Shown here piece after piece: positions 20,089 through 28,932 of a DNA stretch of 64,000 nucleotides (positions within the stretch are counted from its first letter, which is position 1; the number at the start of each line of letters is the position of its first letter). The notes below the pieces were generated by a model. That model saw only the letters and a program-made list of their open reading frames with translations. It was not told the DNA's origin and did no database searches. This stretch comes from Sphingomonas adhaesiva (lineage in GTDB: Bacteria > Pseudomonadota > Alphaproteobacteria > Sphingomonadales > Sphingomonadaceae): NCBI RefSeq assembly GCF_002374855.1, contig NZ_NWVC01000005.1:124001-188000 (forward strand), given 5' to 3'. The translations under genes and the position numbers were made by a program.

Positions 20089-21280
20089 GGCAGAGGCGAT
20101 CACCTGGCCGCAACGGTCCAGAGCACTTTCGCGATGGGTCGCAGGATTGGCAGCGATCCTGCTGTCCGCCTGTTCCACGGTCGTGCCGCGCGCACCGATG
20201 GAGCCAGGACGCACGCAGACCGGCGCGCAGACGCCGCGCCCGACCAACCCCGAGGTGGTGCAGGGGCTGCCGCAGGATGTCGCGCGCAACCGCGTGGCGT
20301 TGCTGGTGCCGCTGTCGGGCGGCAATGCCGGCGTGGGCAAGAGCCTGGCCAATGCGACCCAGCTGGCGCTGCTCGACACGCGCAACCAGCAGGTGCGAAT
20401 CACCAATTACGATACCGCGCCCGGCGCGGCGCAGGCGGCGCGGCGCGCGATCGCCGACGGCGCGCAGCTGATCCTGGGGCCGCTGCTGGCGGACGACGTG
20501 CGCGCGGTGGCGCCGATCGCGCGCGCCGCGGGGGTGCCGGTGCTGTCCTTTTCCAACGACGTGAGCGTCGCGGGCAATGGCGCGTACCTGTTGGGCTATG
20601 CCCCGGCGCAGGCGATCGAGCGTGTCGTCGCCTATGCCAGCGGCAAGGGGATCAGCAATTTCGGCGGGCTGGTGCCCAATGCGCTGTACGGCAGCCGCGC
20701 GTCGACCGCATTCCTGCGTGCGGTGGAGGATGCCGGCGGGCGCGTCGTCTCGCTCCAGACCTATGATCGGGGCGCGGTGGGCGCGGCGGTGCAGCGGATG
20801 GCCAAGGATGCGCCGTTTGGTGCGGTGCTGATCGCGGACAGCGCGCCCGCGGCGGCGGCGGCGGTGCCGCTGCTGCGCCGCGCCAGCCCGTCGACGCAGG
20901 TGCTGGGCACCGAATTGTGGAATTCGGACAACAACATCGCCGCGACCAGCGCGCTGAACGGCGCGTGGTTCGCCAGCGTGCCCGACAATCTGTATCGCCA
21001 ATATGCGCGCAACTATCGCGCGCGGTTCGGCGCGGCGCCGTATCGCCTGTCCAGCCTGGGGTATGATTCGGTGCTGCTGGTGGTGCGGATCGCGCGCGAC
21101 TGGCGCGCGGGCACGCCCTTTCCCGAGGGGCGGCTGCGCGATTCGGACGGGTTCGCCGGGATCGATGGCGCGTTCCGTTTCGGCCGCGACGGCGTGGCCG
21201 AGCGCGCGCTGGAGGTGAAGGAAATCCGCGGCGGGGCGACCGTGACGGTATCGGCGGCGCCGACCGGGTTCGGGAAGTAA
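20087..21280 (+). CDS. LpoA-like penicillin-binding protein activator lipoprotein
   Basis: A 397-aa predicted outer-membrane lipoprotein, related to the C-terminal, periplasmic-binding-fold half of LpoA (YraM), which activates PBP1a for peptidoglycan synthesis. The signal peptide ends in the lipobox LLSACS (about residue 29). The mature part carries the type I periplasmic-binding fold: RVALLVPLSGGNAGVGKSLA, GAQLILGPLLADDVRAVAP and VLSFSNDVSVAG. GAGGGG lies just before the ATG. It is divergent from rsmI, as yraM is from yraL in enterobacteria. The N-terminal TPR half of enterobacterial LpoA is missing, as usual in alphaproteobacteria. Confidence 0.85.
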   Translation: MAEAITWPQRSRALSRWVAGLAAILLSACSTVVPRAPMEPGRTQTGAQTPRPTNPEVVQGLPQDVARNRVALLVPLSGGNAGVGKSLANATQLALLDTRNQQVRITNYDTAPGAAQAARRAIADGAQLILGPLLADDVRAVAPIARAAGVPVLSFSNDVSVAGNGAYLLGYAPAQAIERVVAYASGKGISNFGGLVPNALYGSRASTAFLRAVEDAGGRVVSLQTYDRGAVGAAVQRMAKDAPFGAVLIADSAPAAAAAVPLLRRASPSTQVLGTELWNSDNNIAATSALNGAWFASVPDNLYRQYARNYRARFGAAPYRLSSLGYDSVLLVVRIARDWRAGTPFPEGRLRDSDGFAGIDGAFRFGRDGVAERALEVKEIRGGATVTVSAAPTGFGK

Positions 21281-21292
21281 CGCGCGGTTCGG

Positions 21293-21359
21293 GTTCACGC
21301 GAAGACGCGAAGACGCGAAGAATATGTTCGCGCAGAGACGCGGAGGCGCAGAGAGGGGG
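21293..21359. repeat. Short tandem dispersed repeat with an inverted partner
   Basis: TTCACGCGAAGACGCGAAGA leads into TTCGCGCAGAGACGCGGAGG and CGCAGAGAGGG. An inverted copy of the last part, CCTCTCTGCGG then CTCTGCGTCTCTGCGCGAGA, sits at 21428-21460. The pair lies between two convergent genes and can fold into a long stem, which suits a shared terminator. Confidence 0.6.
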
Positions 21360-21474
21360 CGGAGTGGGCGCGGTAGCGCGTTATCTCAAAGCCCTTGCGT
21401 GACGGGTGTGATCGCCTGCGGCGCAAACCTCTCTGCGGCTCTGCGTCTCTGCGCGAGAACCGCTTCTTCCACAC

Positions 21475-22296
21475 TCACGCCGTGATGCGGAAGCGGAAGA
21501 GGCGGCTGGGGCCGTCCTCGGGCAGGACGTAGAGGTCGCGGCCGTCGATCGCCATGCCTTCGCCGGTATAGGGGCCGCCGCGGCCGAACGGGCGGATCGG
21601 GCCGATCGCGCCGGCGCGCAGCGTGCGGCGGACCGTCATCGTCGGCCAGTCGAGCCAGTCGACCGTGCCGCTCCACCAATTGGTGTTGCCCCCGGCGACC
21701 AGATGGTCGCCCGCGAACTTCATGTCCTGATAATGGGTGCGCGACGGGTTGGGGACGGCGCGCATGCGGCGCGGATCGTCGGGGTCGATGACGTACAGCA
21801 GGCGGCTGTCCCAATTGCCCGCGACCAGCCGGCCGGGCGCGGCGGCGATGCAGCCGATGTGATCGGCGACGCGGATGCGGCGACGGACGCGCAGCGTCGC
21901 GGCGTCGATCTCCAGCAGCACCGACGAGCTGTCGGGGCGCATTTCCGCGACCGGCACCCACAGGGATCCGCCGCTGCGCGAGATGCCGCCGGGGTGGTAG
22001 CGCACGCCGTCGGTCAGCTCGATCCGGCGCAGGAAACGCCCGGTCGCGCGATCGAATTCATGCAGGTAGCCGCGATGGTTGCGCCCATCGACCGAGGTGA
22101 CCCACAGGTGCGGGCCGTCCATTTCCAGCCCCTGCACATGAAACAGCTCGCCATCCAGCGGCAGCGTGCCGATCAGCCGCGTCCCCTCGATCGCGTCGTC
22201 GGGCCGCGCGGGCGCGCGCGCCGCGGACAGGCCGGCGAACACGACGAGCAGCGCGAGCAGGGCGGGGCGGCGGGAGGTTCGGGACTGGCGGGACAT
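21475..22296 (-). CDS. Secreted beta-propeller-like protein of unknown function
   Basis: A 273-aa exported protein with a signal peptide (LLALLVVFAGLSAARA) and repeated strand-rich blades: LFHVQGLEMDGPHLWVTSVD, RFLRRIELTDGVRYHPGGIS, GCIAAAPGRLVAGNWDSRLL and YTGEGMAIDGRDLYVLPED. The pattern of four or more similar blades fits a propeller. It may belong to the DUF6454 family, but I cannot verify this. No catalytic motif stands out. It is followed by the repeat-rich convergent gap and lies divergent to purA. Confidence 0.6.
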   Translation of the reverse strand: MSRQSRTSRRPALLALLVVFAGLSAARAPARPDDAIEGTRLIGTLPLDGELFHVQGLEMDGPHLWVTSVDGRNHRGYLHEFDRATGRFLRRIELTDGVRYHPGGISRSGGSLWVPVAEMRPDSSSVLLEIDAATLRVRRRIRVADHIGCIAAAPGRLVAGNWDSRLLYVIDPDDPRRMRAVPNPSRTHYQDMKFAGDHLVAGGNTNWWSGTVDWLDWPTMTVRRTLRAGAIGPIRPFGRGGPYTGEGMAIDGRDLYVLPEDGPSRLFRFRITA

Positions 22297-22393
22297 GCGG
22301 ACAGGCTCCGTCACCGTGGGACGTGCCGCGGCCCCTGTCACAGCGATGTGTCAGCGCGATGGGATTTGCGTTTCGGTTTGATGAGAGGAGCGG

Positions 22394-22422
22394 TTGACCG
22401 CGCCGCGCCGCATCGCTACCCG
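22394..22422 (+). promoter_or_regulatory. Candidate promoter of purA
   Basis: TTGACCG (22394-22400), 14 bases, then GCTACCCG (22415-22422). This fits the alphaproteobacterial housekeeping pattern TTGACGS, 10-14 bases, GCTANAWC. It lies about 85 bp before the purA start, leaving a leader of roughly that length. Confidence 0.45.
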
Positions 22423-22506
22423 GCGCCGCGACATCGCTGAACCACTCGCGCGCCGAGTCCTGTCGAAGGGCGCGCGGGTTCGCCCGGCAGGCGGAGACCT
22501 GTATCC

Positions 22507-23796
22507 ATGGCCAATGTAGCAGTCATCGGCGCGCAATGGGGCGACGAAGGCAAGGGCAAGATCGTCGACTGGCTGGCCGAGCGCGCCGACATGGTCGTGC
22601 GCTTCCAGGGCGGGCATAACGCCGGCCATACGCTGGTGGTGGGCGAGAACGTCTACAAGCTGTCGCTGCTGCCGTCGGGGATCGTGCGCGGCACGCCGTC
22701 GGTGATCGGCAACGGCGTGGTGCTGGACCCCTGGGCGCTGAAGGCGGAGATCGAGCGGCTGGTGGCGCAGGGCGTCGTCGCCACGCCCGAGACGCTGCGC
22801 ATCGCGGACAATTGCGCGCTGATCCTGCCGTTCCACCGCGACCTGGACGGCCTGCGCGAGGATGCGTCGGGCGCGGGCAAGATCGGGACGACGCGGCGCG
22901 GGATCGGCCCGGCGTATGAGGACAAGGTGGGCCGCCGCGCGATCCGCGTGTGCGACCTGGCGCATCTGGACGATCTGGGGCCGCAGCTGGACCGGCTGAC
23001 CGCGCATCACGACGCGCTGCGCGCCGGGTTCGGGGAGCCGCCGATCGACCGCGACGCGCTGATCGCCGAGCTGCGCGACATCGCCGGTTTCGTCCTGCCG
23101 TTCGCCAAGCCGGTGTGGCGCGACCTGAACGCGGCGAAGGAGGCCGGGCGCCGCATCCTGTTCGAGGGCGCGCAGGGCGTGCTGCTGGATATCGACCACG
23201 GCACCTATCCGTTCGTGACCAGCAGTAACACGATCGCGGGCACCGCCGCGGGCGGATCGGGGCTGGGGCCGGCGGCGGTCGGTTTCGTGCTGGGGATCGC
23301 CAAGGCCTATACCACGCGCGTCGGATCGGGGCCGTTCCCGACCGAGCTGGAGGATGCCACCGGCGAGCGGCTGGGCCAGCGCGGGCATGAATTCGGGACC
23401 GTCACCGGGCGCAAGCGCCGCTGCGGCTGGTTCGACGCCGTGCTGGTGCGCCAGTCGGCGGCGGTCGGCGGGATCACCGGGATCGCGCTGACCAAGATCG
23501 ACGTGCTGGACGGGTTCGACGAGGTGAGGATCTGCACCGGATACCGGCTGCGCGGCGAGACGCTGGACTATTTTCCGTCGCACGCCGCCGACCAGATGGC
23601 GGTCGAGCCGGTGTACGAGGTGATGGAGGGCTGGCACGAATCGACCGCCGGCGCGCGCAGCTGGGCCGACCTGCCGGCGCAGGCGATCAAGTACATCCGC
23701 CGCGTCGAGGAGCTGATCCGCTGCCCGGTGGCGCTGGTGTCGACCAGCCCGGAACGCGAGGACACGATCCTGGTGCGCGATCCGTTCGCGGACTGA
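22507..23796 (+). CDS. purA: Adenylosuccinate synthetase
   Basis: First committed step from IMP to AMP: IMP plus aspartate and GTP gives adenylosuccinate. The 429-aa protein has the GTP-binding loop [14 protein letters not shown] with catalytic Asp near residue 14, the catalytic His in [12 protein letters not shown], the [18 protein letters not shown] segment, and the GxxKTR-like [20 protein letters not shown] signature. Length is normal. It ends in a strong terminator hairpin (23802-23839). In several sphingomonads purA sits beside serA-hisZ; here those genes are about 14 kb away, an observation from memory rather than from this sequence. Confidence 0.99.
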   Translation: MANVAVIGAQWGDEGKGKIVDWLAERADMVVRFQGGHNAGHTLVVGENVYKLSLLPSGIVRGTPSVIGNGVVLDPWALKAEIERLVAQGVVATPETLRIADNCALILPFHRDLDGLREDASGAGKIGTTRRGIGPAYEDKVGRRAIRVCDLAHLDDLGPQLDRLTAHHDALRAGFGEPPIDRDALIAELRDIAGFVLPFAKPVWRDLNAAKEAGRRILFEGAQGVLLDIDHGTYPFVTSSNTIAGTAAGGSGLGPAAVGFVLGIAKAYTTRVGSGPFPTELEDATGERLGQRGHEFGTVTGRKRRCGWFDAVLVRQSAAVGGITGIALTKIDVLDGFDEVRICTGYRLRGETLDYFPSHAADQMAVEPVYEVMEGWHESTAGARSWADLPAQAIKYIRRVEELIRCPVALVSTSPEREDTILVRDPFAD

Positions 23797-23801
23797 CGCG
23801 G

Positions 23802-23839
23802 AACGGCCCCGCCCCCGGATGACGGGGACGGGGCCGTTT
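23802..23839. terminator. Bidirectional terminator after purA
   Basis: AACGGCCCCG (23802-23811) pairs with CGGGGCCGTT (23829-23838), with GCCCCCGG and ACGGGGAC extending the stem. A short T run follows. It lies between purA and the oppositely directed small secreted-protein gene, so it can end both transcripts. Confidence 0.75.
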
Positions 23840-23857
23840 GCCGTCGGGTGACCGACG

Positions 23858-24217
23858 TTACGCCTGCGGCGGGGTGGTGCCGGTCGGCGGTGCGGTGGGG
23901 CCGGTGGTGCCGGTCATCGGATCGGGGCTGGTCGGCGTGCCCATCGTTCCCGACGGATCGCCGGTCGGCGGCGACATGGTATCGGGCGTCGGCGTCGCGG
24001 TGCCGCGCGGGCGGGTGGACGGGCGGGTGGTGTCATGCCCGCGATGGTCGGGCATCGGCGTCGTGGTGGTACCCGGCGGGGTCTGCATCCCGGTGGTGCC
24101 GGGCTGGCCGGTCGTCGTGCCGGTGGCCGGCGGCGACATCGGCGGGGACATGGTCTGGGCCGAGGCGGCGGCGGGAAGCAGCAGGGCCGCCGTCGCCAGA
24201 ATGATTGTCGAGCGCAT
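23858..24217 (-). CDS. Small Pro/Thr/Gly-rich secreted protein
   Basis: A 119-aa predicted exported protein: signal peptide MRSTIILATAALLLPAAASA, then a low-complexity mature part made of Pro, Thr, Gly and Met, with repeated TMSPP and TGTT units and no predicted globular core. The ribosome site AGGAGAGG is strong and fixes the start. No function can be read. Composition suggests an extended, flexible extracellular or periplasmic peptide. It is followed by purA's bidirectional hairpin and preceded by a second secreted low-complexity gene on the same strand. Confidence 0.7.
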   Translation of the reverse strand: MRSTIILATAALLLPAAASAQTMSPPMSPPATGTTTGQPGTTGMQTPPGTTTTPMPDHRGHDTTRPSTRPRGTATPTPDTMSPPTGDPSGTMGTPTSPDPMTGTTGPTAPPTGTTPPQA

Positions 24218-24316
24218 GATAACCTCTCCTGTGTTTTCAGCCGTATCAACGACTTGCCGGCACAGGAAGTTGCGCGCTTCGACCGGGTTATGCGCCCGTC
24301 CGTCGTAACGGCGGAT

Positions 24317-24347
24317 GGCCCCGTCCCCCGGGCGGGGGGACGGGGCC
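24317..24347. terminator. Terminator hairpin after the Gly-rich secreted gene
   Basis: GGCCCCGTCCCCC (24317-24329) pairs with GGGGGACGGGGCC (24335-24347). It lies seven bases beyond the stop of the upstream minus-strand gene (24354) and has the same GC-stem style as the hairpin after purA. Confidence 0.6.
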
Positions 24348-24353
24348 GACCGT

Positions 24354-24908
24354 TCAGCGCGGCGTCGCGGTGACGGTGGTGGTGCCGCCGGCGCTGGTCC
24401 CCGCGGCGACGCCCGAGGGACTGGCGGTGGTGCCGCCGGCCAGGCTGCCGCCGGTGGCGACCGACCCGTTCGGGGTGGTGATGGTCGCGCCGAGCGCACC
24501 ATTGCCGCCGCCCATCGCGCCGCCCGACGATGCCGAGGTCGCGCCGTTAGCGCCGCCGCTCACGCCGACGCTGGTCCCGGTGACGGTATCGCCCACGCGC
24601 TGGCCGGTGTTGCGCGCGGCATCGGCGGTGCGATCCGCGGTGCGGCGCGCGGTGGCGCGGGTGCGATCGGCGGCGCGGCGCGTCGCCTCCCGCGTGCGCT
24701 GCGTCGTGCGGGTGGCGGTGTCGCGCACTGCGCCGGTGTCCGGGGTCTGCAGCTGGCCCGTCGCGCTGCCGCCGAGCGTGCCGCCGACCTGACCCATGGT
24801 GCCGCCGACGGTGCCGCCCAGGCCGCCACCGAGGCCGCCCGCCAGCTGCGCCGATGCGACGCCCGGGACCAGCAGCGCGGCCGAGGCCAGAAGGATGGTG
24901 ATACGCAT
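24354..24908 (-). CDS. Glycine-rich secreted protein with an Arg/Thr repeat region
   Basis: A 184-aa exported protein. The signal peptide is MRITILLASAALLVPGVASA. The mature part has a Gly-rich stretch (GGLGGGLGGTVGGTMGQVGG), then a helical Arg/Thr/Ala block with repeated RxTxxRTxRxTR units (about residues 62-105), then a Gly/Ser/Thr-rich tail. The start at 24908 is preferred over 24914 because GGAGA is eight bases upstream of it but touches the other ATG. Function unknown; the two adjacent secreted low-complexity genes may be related in role. Family-level identity cannot be given. Confidence 0.65.
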   Translation of the reverse strand: MRITILLASAALLVPGVASAQLAGGLGGGLGGTVGGTMGQVGGTLGGSATGQLQTPDTGAVRDTATRTTQRTREATRRAADRTRATARRTADRTADAARNTGQRVGDTVTGTSVGVSGGANGATSASSGGAMGGGNGALGATITTPNGSVATGGSLAGGTTASPSGVAAGTSAGGTTTVTATPR

Positions 24909-24980
24909 ATCCATTCTCCGTTTATTCCACGGGAGCAACGGTGCGATCAGGGTAATTGTTCCCGAACCGGTACTATAACA

Positions 24981-26048
24981 TTACCCGCATTGGGCACGAT
25001 GGAGCAGCGCCTGATCGGCCAGCACCAGCGCGACCATCGCCTCCACCACCGGGACGCCGCGGATGCCGACGCACGGGTCGTGCCGGCCTTTCGTCGCGAT
25101 ATCAGCCGCTTCGCCGGTGCGAGTGATCGTTTCGACCGGGGTCAGGATCGAGCTGGTCGGCTTGAACGCGGCACGCACGCGGATCGGCTGCCCGGTGGCG
25201 ATCCCGCCCGCGATCCCGCCGGCGTGATTGGCCAGGAAGCGCGGGCCGCCGTTGCCGGGGCGCATCGGATCGGCATTCTCCTCCCCCGACAAAGCCGCCG
25301 CGGCGAAGCCGTCGCCGATCTCCACCCCCTTCACCGCGTTGATCGACATGATCGCGGACGCCAGTTCGCTGTCGAGCTTGGCATAGAGCGGCGCGCCCCA
25401 GCCGGCGGGCACGCCGGTCGCCTCGCACGCGATCACCGCGCCGAGCGACGAGCCGGACTTGCGCGCGGCATCGACCTTCTCCTCCCAGCGCGCCGCGGCG
25501 GCGGCATCGGGGCAGAAGAAGGGATTGGCGTCGATCTGCGCATCGTCGAATGCCGCCGGGTCGATCTCGTCGCCGCCGATCGCCTCGACCCAGGCGCGCA
25601 CGCGCACCTGCGGCACGACCGCGCGCGCCACCGCGCCCGCCGCGACGCGCGCGGCGGTTTCGCGCGCCGACGACCGCCCGCCGCCGCGATAGTCGCGAAA
25701 GCCGTATTTGGCATCATAGGCGTAATCGGCATGGCCGGGGCGATAGGCGAGCGCGACGTCGGAATAATCCTTTGACCGTTGGTCGACATTCTCGATCATC
25801 AGGCTGATCGGGGTGCCGGTGGTGCGCCCGTCGAACACGCCCGACAGGATGCGCACCTGATCCGGCTCGCGCCGCTGCGTCGTGAAGCGCGACTGGCCGG
25901 GGCGGCGCTTGTCGAGCCACGGCTGGATATCCGCCTCGCTCAGCGCGATCCCCGGCGGGCATCCGTCGACCACCGCGCCGAGCGCCGGCCCATGGCTTTC
26001 CCCCCAGGTGGTGAAACGGAAGACGCGGCCGAAGGTGTTGAAGCTCAT
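24981..26048 (-). CDS. aroC: Chorismate synthase
   Basis: Last step of the shikimate pathway: EPSP loses phosphate to give chorismate, using reduced FMN. The 355-aa protein shows the three family signatures: [20 protein letters not shown] near the start, [19 protein letters not shown] near residue 125, and the C-terminal R-H-D region ([19 protein letters not shown]). Length is normal. It is divergent from the unknown secreted-protein gene at 26191, with a 142-bp shared upstream region in which I see no clear promoter. Confidence 0.98.
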   Translation of the reverse strand: MSFNTFGRVFRFTTWGESHGPALGAVVDGCPPGIALSEADIQPWLDKRRPGQSRFTTQRREPDQVRILSGVFDGRTTGTPISLMIENVDQRSKDYSDVALAYRPGHADYAYDAKYGFRDYRGGGRSSARETAARVAAGAVARAVVPQVRVRAWVEAIGGDEIDPAAFDDAQIDANPFFCPDAAAAARWEEKVDAARKSGSSLGAVIACEATGVPAGWGAPLYAKLDSELASAIMSINAVKGVEIGDGFAAAALSGEENADPMRPGNGGPRFLANHAGGIAGGIATGQPIRVRAAFKPTSSILTPVETITRTGEAADIATKGRHDPCVGIRGVPVVEAMVALVLADQALLHRAQCG

Positions 26049-26190
26049 CGCGGTGTACCGGGGCGGGGGGCGGGGGCGAACATGGTGCTCGCCATGGCAG
26101 ATTGCGAGCGGCTATGACAGGGGCCGATCGTCGTGGGGGACGGCGCCGGGGGGGGCGCCGCGCGGCGATGGCGCGAAGGGGGCGTTCCGG

Positions 26191-27876
26191 GTGGCGAAGG
26201 CGAAGAAGGCGGCCGTGCTGATGGCGGGGCTGGCGATGGCGACGTTGGGCGCGGGCGTGGCGCATGCCGACGACAAGGCGGATTTCGAGCGGTGCGACGG
26301 GCGGCAGCATCCCGGCAAGCAGCCCGACGGCCTGCGCGGGCCGGTGGGTTCCACGCCGTTCCGGATGGTCGGCGACGATCATGACGCGCAGACGATCGCG
26401 GCGTGCACCAGCGCGCTGGCCAGCCCGCGGCTGTTGCCGACGCAGACGCTGCGGCGGGTACATCTGTTGCGGGCGCGGGCGGCCGCGCGGCTGCATGCCG
26501 ACGATCCGGCGGGGGCGGTGGCGGACCTGGACGCGGCGGATGCGGCGGCCGGCGCGCTGGCGCAGGATCGCTTCTACCAGCGCAGCATGGGCGTGTCGCT
26601 GACGCTGCTGCGCGCGCTGGCGGCGGCGCGGACCGGCGACGTGGCGGCGGCGGCGCCGCTGGCGCGGCAGGCGATCGCGGCGCGCCCCTATGCCTTGCAG
26701 GTGCAGCAGGTGGCGGCGACGATCCTGCAGTTCGACGCCGGCGGGACGCCGGGCGAGCTGCTGCGGCTGGACCCGGATGCCGCGACCGAGATGCTGGTCC
26801 GCGAGGCGCAGGCGGGCAATGTCGCGCGGGTCGCGGCGCTGGCGCCGACCGTCGCCGTGGCGTGGCCGACCGAGCCGTTGCCGCCGCTGGCGCTGGCGCT
26901 GCGCTCCCCCGATTCGGACCGGTTGCTGGCGGCGATGCTGGTGAGCCATCACATCGCCTATGCGCGCGCCGCGACCGGCGATGTCGCTGGCGCGAAGGCG
27001 ATGCTGGTGGAGGTGCGCGAGCGGATGGCCGCCGCGCTGCCCGCCCCTGCGGCGGCGCCCGCCCCGGCCGCCGCCCCGGCCGCCACGGGCAAGGACGCGG
27101 AGAAGGTCGGCGCGGGGCTGTCCGCGCTGGCGACCGGGATCCGCGAGCGGCTGGGCGAGTTTTCCGACCGTTACGCCAGGCGGACAGAGGCGCGGATCGG
27201 GGTGGCCGAGAAGCGCCCGGACGATGCGCTGGCGATCATGAAGGCGACGGAGCTGCCGGCCGACGCGACGACCGCGGAACTGATGACCGCGGTGAAGGCG
27301 GCGCTGCCCGCGGACAAGGCGGCGGCGGTGGGATCGTTCCAGGCGGTGGACGCCGACGCCGGCAAGGCGCGACGCGACGGGCTGCTCGCGGCGATCCCGC
27401 TGGCGATGGTGGCGCCCGAAACGCCGCGGTCGGTGGTCGATTACGACCGCGCGCGCCCCAACATCCTGGGCGCGCTGATCGGCGGCGCGCTGAGCATGGG
27501 GACCAGCCTTTTGGGCGGGATCAGCCGCACCGACGGCTTCCGCTCCACCCCCAATGCCGACGGGACGGTGATGGTCGAATTCATCGGCAATACCCCGTCG
27601 CAGACGCTGGTGCAGGAAATGACGCTGCTGCGCGCGGCGGAAGTGGCCAAGGCCGCGGGCAAGCCGGCGTTCGTGATCGTCAAGCGCAAGGATTACATGC
27701 GCCGGCTGGTGCAGACGCAATATGGCCAGGAAATCAGCAGCACGCCGACCGGGTACAAGACCGAACTGACGATCCGCGTGGTCGACAAGGGCGCGGACGC
27801 GGCGCGCGAGATGGACGCGACCGGGGTGATCGATGCGCTGGGGCCGCTGTATTACGAGGAGAAGAAGCCGGCGTGA
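26191..27876 (+). CDS. Secreted protein of unknown function, helical, 561 aa
   Basis: A 561-aa exported protein that I do not recognise. The signal peptide is MAKAKKAAVLMAGLAMATLG ending AGVAHA; the start is a GTG with AAGGGGG nine bases before it. The mature protein is Ala-rich and helical, with TPR-like stretches (AARLHADDPAGAVADLDAAD) in the first 250 residues, a Pro/Ala linker (about 285-300), a second helical part, and a C-terminal domain of about 120 residues with alternating strands (FVIVKRKDYMRRLVQTQYGQ). It lies alone between aroC and a repeat-rich gap. Confidence 0.7.
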   Translation: MAKAKKAAVLMAGLAMATLGAGVAHADDKADFERCDGRQHPGKQPDGLRGPVGSTPFRMVGDDHDAQTIAACTSALASPRLLPTQTLRRVHLLRARAAARLHADDPAGAVADLDAADAAAGALAQDRFYQRSMGVSLTLLRALAAARTGDVAAAAPLARQAIAARPYALQVQQVAATILQFDAGGTPGELLRLDPDAATEMLVREAQAGNVARVAALAPTVAVAWPTEPLPPLALALRSPDSDRLLAAMLVSHHIAYARAATGDVAGAKAMLVEVRERMAAALPAPAAAPAPAAAPAATGKDAEKVGAGLSALATGIRERLGEFSDRYARRTEARIGVAEKRPDDALAIMKATELPADATTAELMTAVKAALPADKAAAVGSFQAVDADAGKARRDGLLAAIPLAMVAPETPRSVVDYDRARPNILGALIGGALSMGTSLLGGISRTDGFRSTPNADGTVMVEFIGNTPSQTLVQEMTLLRAAEVAKAAGKPAFVIVKRKDYMRRLVQTQYGQEISSTPTGYKTELTIRVVDKGADAAREMDATGVIDALGPLYYEEKKPA

Positions 27877-28004
27877 GGGTGGGGGCTCGCGACGGGTGGC
27901 GTTGCCCGGATGCGGGCTGTTGCGGCCGCTGTTTTGTGATGTCGGCGGGAGATCCGGGCGTTCGCCGCACTTCGGCGGGAGGCAGTGTCCTTACCTCTTT
28001 CGTC

Positions 28005-28100
28005 CGTCACCCCGGCGAAGGCCGGGGTCCATGGTGCCGCAAAAGCAACGGCTTGCCCGTATGCGGAGACATGGATGCCGGAACAAGTCCGGCATGACGG
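28005..28100. repeat. Complete REP-like repeat
   Basis: The same layout as 19121-19216, with the same palindromes and nearly the same middle (CCGCAAAAGCAACGGCTTGC). It is in the same orientation. Confidence 0.8.
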
Positions 28101-28285
28101 GAGTGGGTTTTGCGAAGGTTCTGGCGGTCGCTGGGATGACGTTTGGCGGGTAGGTGCGGGTCGTTGTTAGGGCATGACGTCGCCCCAGCATAGGCTGTGG
28201 CCTTTTGCGGCGGCTGTCCCGTGTTGTCGGCGGGAGATACCAGCTTTCGCTGGGATGACGGATGGGGCGGCGGGGGTGTGCTCAA

Positions 28286-28393
28286 CGCATGACGTCTCCC
28301 CAGCATAGGCTGGGGCCTTTCGCCGCATATCGGTACCATCCGCGCCGTGACCCAATTGCGAGGCCCCTGCCGTCGCAGGGGCGACGTCATGCG
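28286..28393. repeat. 108-bp element with 11-bp inverted ends
   Basis: CGCATGACGTC at 28286-28296 and GACGTCATGCG at 28383-28393 are perfect inverted repeats. Inside are CCCCAGCATAGGCTGGGG and GCCCCTGCCGTCGCAGGGGC palindromes. A related segment precedes it at 28171-28200, and the last palindrome recurs at about 41461-41487. Confidence 0.6.
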
Positions 28394-28397
28394 GTGG

Positions 28398-28922
28398 TCA
28401 GTCCGCCGACAGGGCGGCGAAGGCGGGGGCGTGGCGGGCCTCGCCGCGGGTGCCGCAGGGCATCAGTCCGCCCTGCAGCGGCAGCGCCATCAGATAATCG
28501 CCGGCATAGGGGGAGGCGAAGTTGCGGGCGTAATCGGCGTGGAAGCCGAAGCGTTCGTAGAACGCCGGTTCGCCCAGCACGAAGCACAGGACGATGCCGG
28601 CGCGTTCCAGCTGTTCCAGCCCGGCCTGAATCAGCGCCTCCGCCACGCCCTGCCGCCGGTAGGCCGGGGCGACCGCGACGGGGGCGAGCGCGACGGCGGG
28701 GATCGACTTTCCGCCGGCGTCCACCGCCATCCGGCTGAACGCGACCGCACCGGCGAGCGTGCCGCCATCCTCGTCCACCGCGACCAGCATCAGCACCATG
28801 TCACGCTCGACGCACAGCCGGCGGACCAGATCGGCCTCGTCCGCGCGCGGGAAGCCGGCGCGCAGCAGCGCGTCGATCGCGGCGACATGCGCCGCGCCGG
28901 CGGGGTGGATGGCGATGGTCAT
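28398..28922 (-). CDS. GNAT-family N-acetyltransferase
   Basis: A 174-aa enzyme of the Gcn5-related acetyltransferase fold, using acetyl-CoA. The acetyl-CoA binding motif is seen as APVAVAPAYRRQGVAEALIQ, followed by the C-terminal YERFGFHADYARNF segment. This pattern resembles the YhbS-type predicted acetyltransferases. The substrate is unknown. The stop is next to the inverted-end repeat element, and its start is only ten bases downstream of fabI's stop on the same strand, so it is probably co-transcribed with fabI. Confidence 0.88.
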   Translation of the reverse strand: MTIAIHPAGAAHVAAIDALLRAGFPRADEADLVRRLCVERDMVLMLVAVDEDGGTLAGAVAFSRMAVDAGGKSIPAVALAPVAVAPAYRRQGVAEALIQAGLEQLERAGIVLCFVLGEPAFYERFGFHADYARNFASPYAGDYLMALPLQGGLMPCGTRGEARHAPAFAALSAD

Positions 28923-28932
28923 GCGGCTGGCG

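Larger units (their letters stand above)
27877..28397. other. Repeat-filled non-coding gap
   Basis: No gene is seen in these 521 bp between two convergent genes. It holds a REP-like repeat at 28005-28100, a second repeat type at 28171-28260 (CATGACGTCGCCCCAGCATA), and a 108-bp inverted-end element at 28286-28393. Confidence 0.65.
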
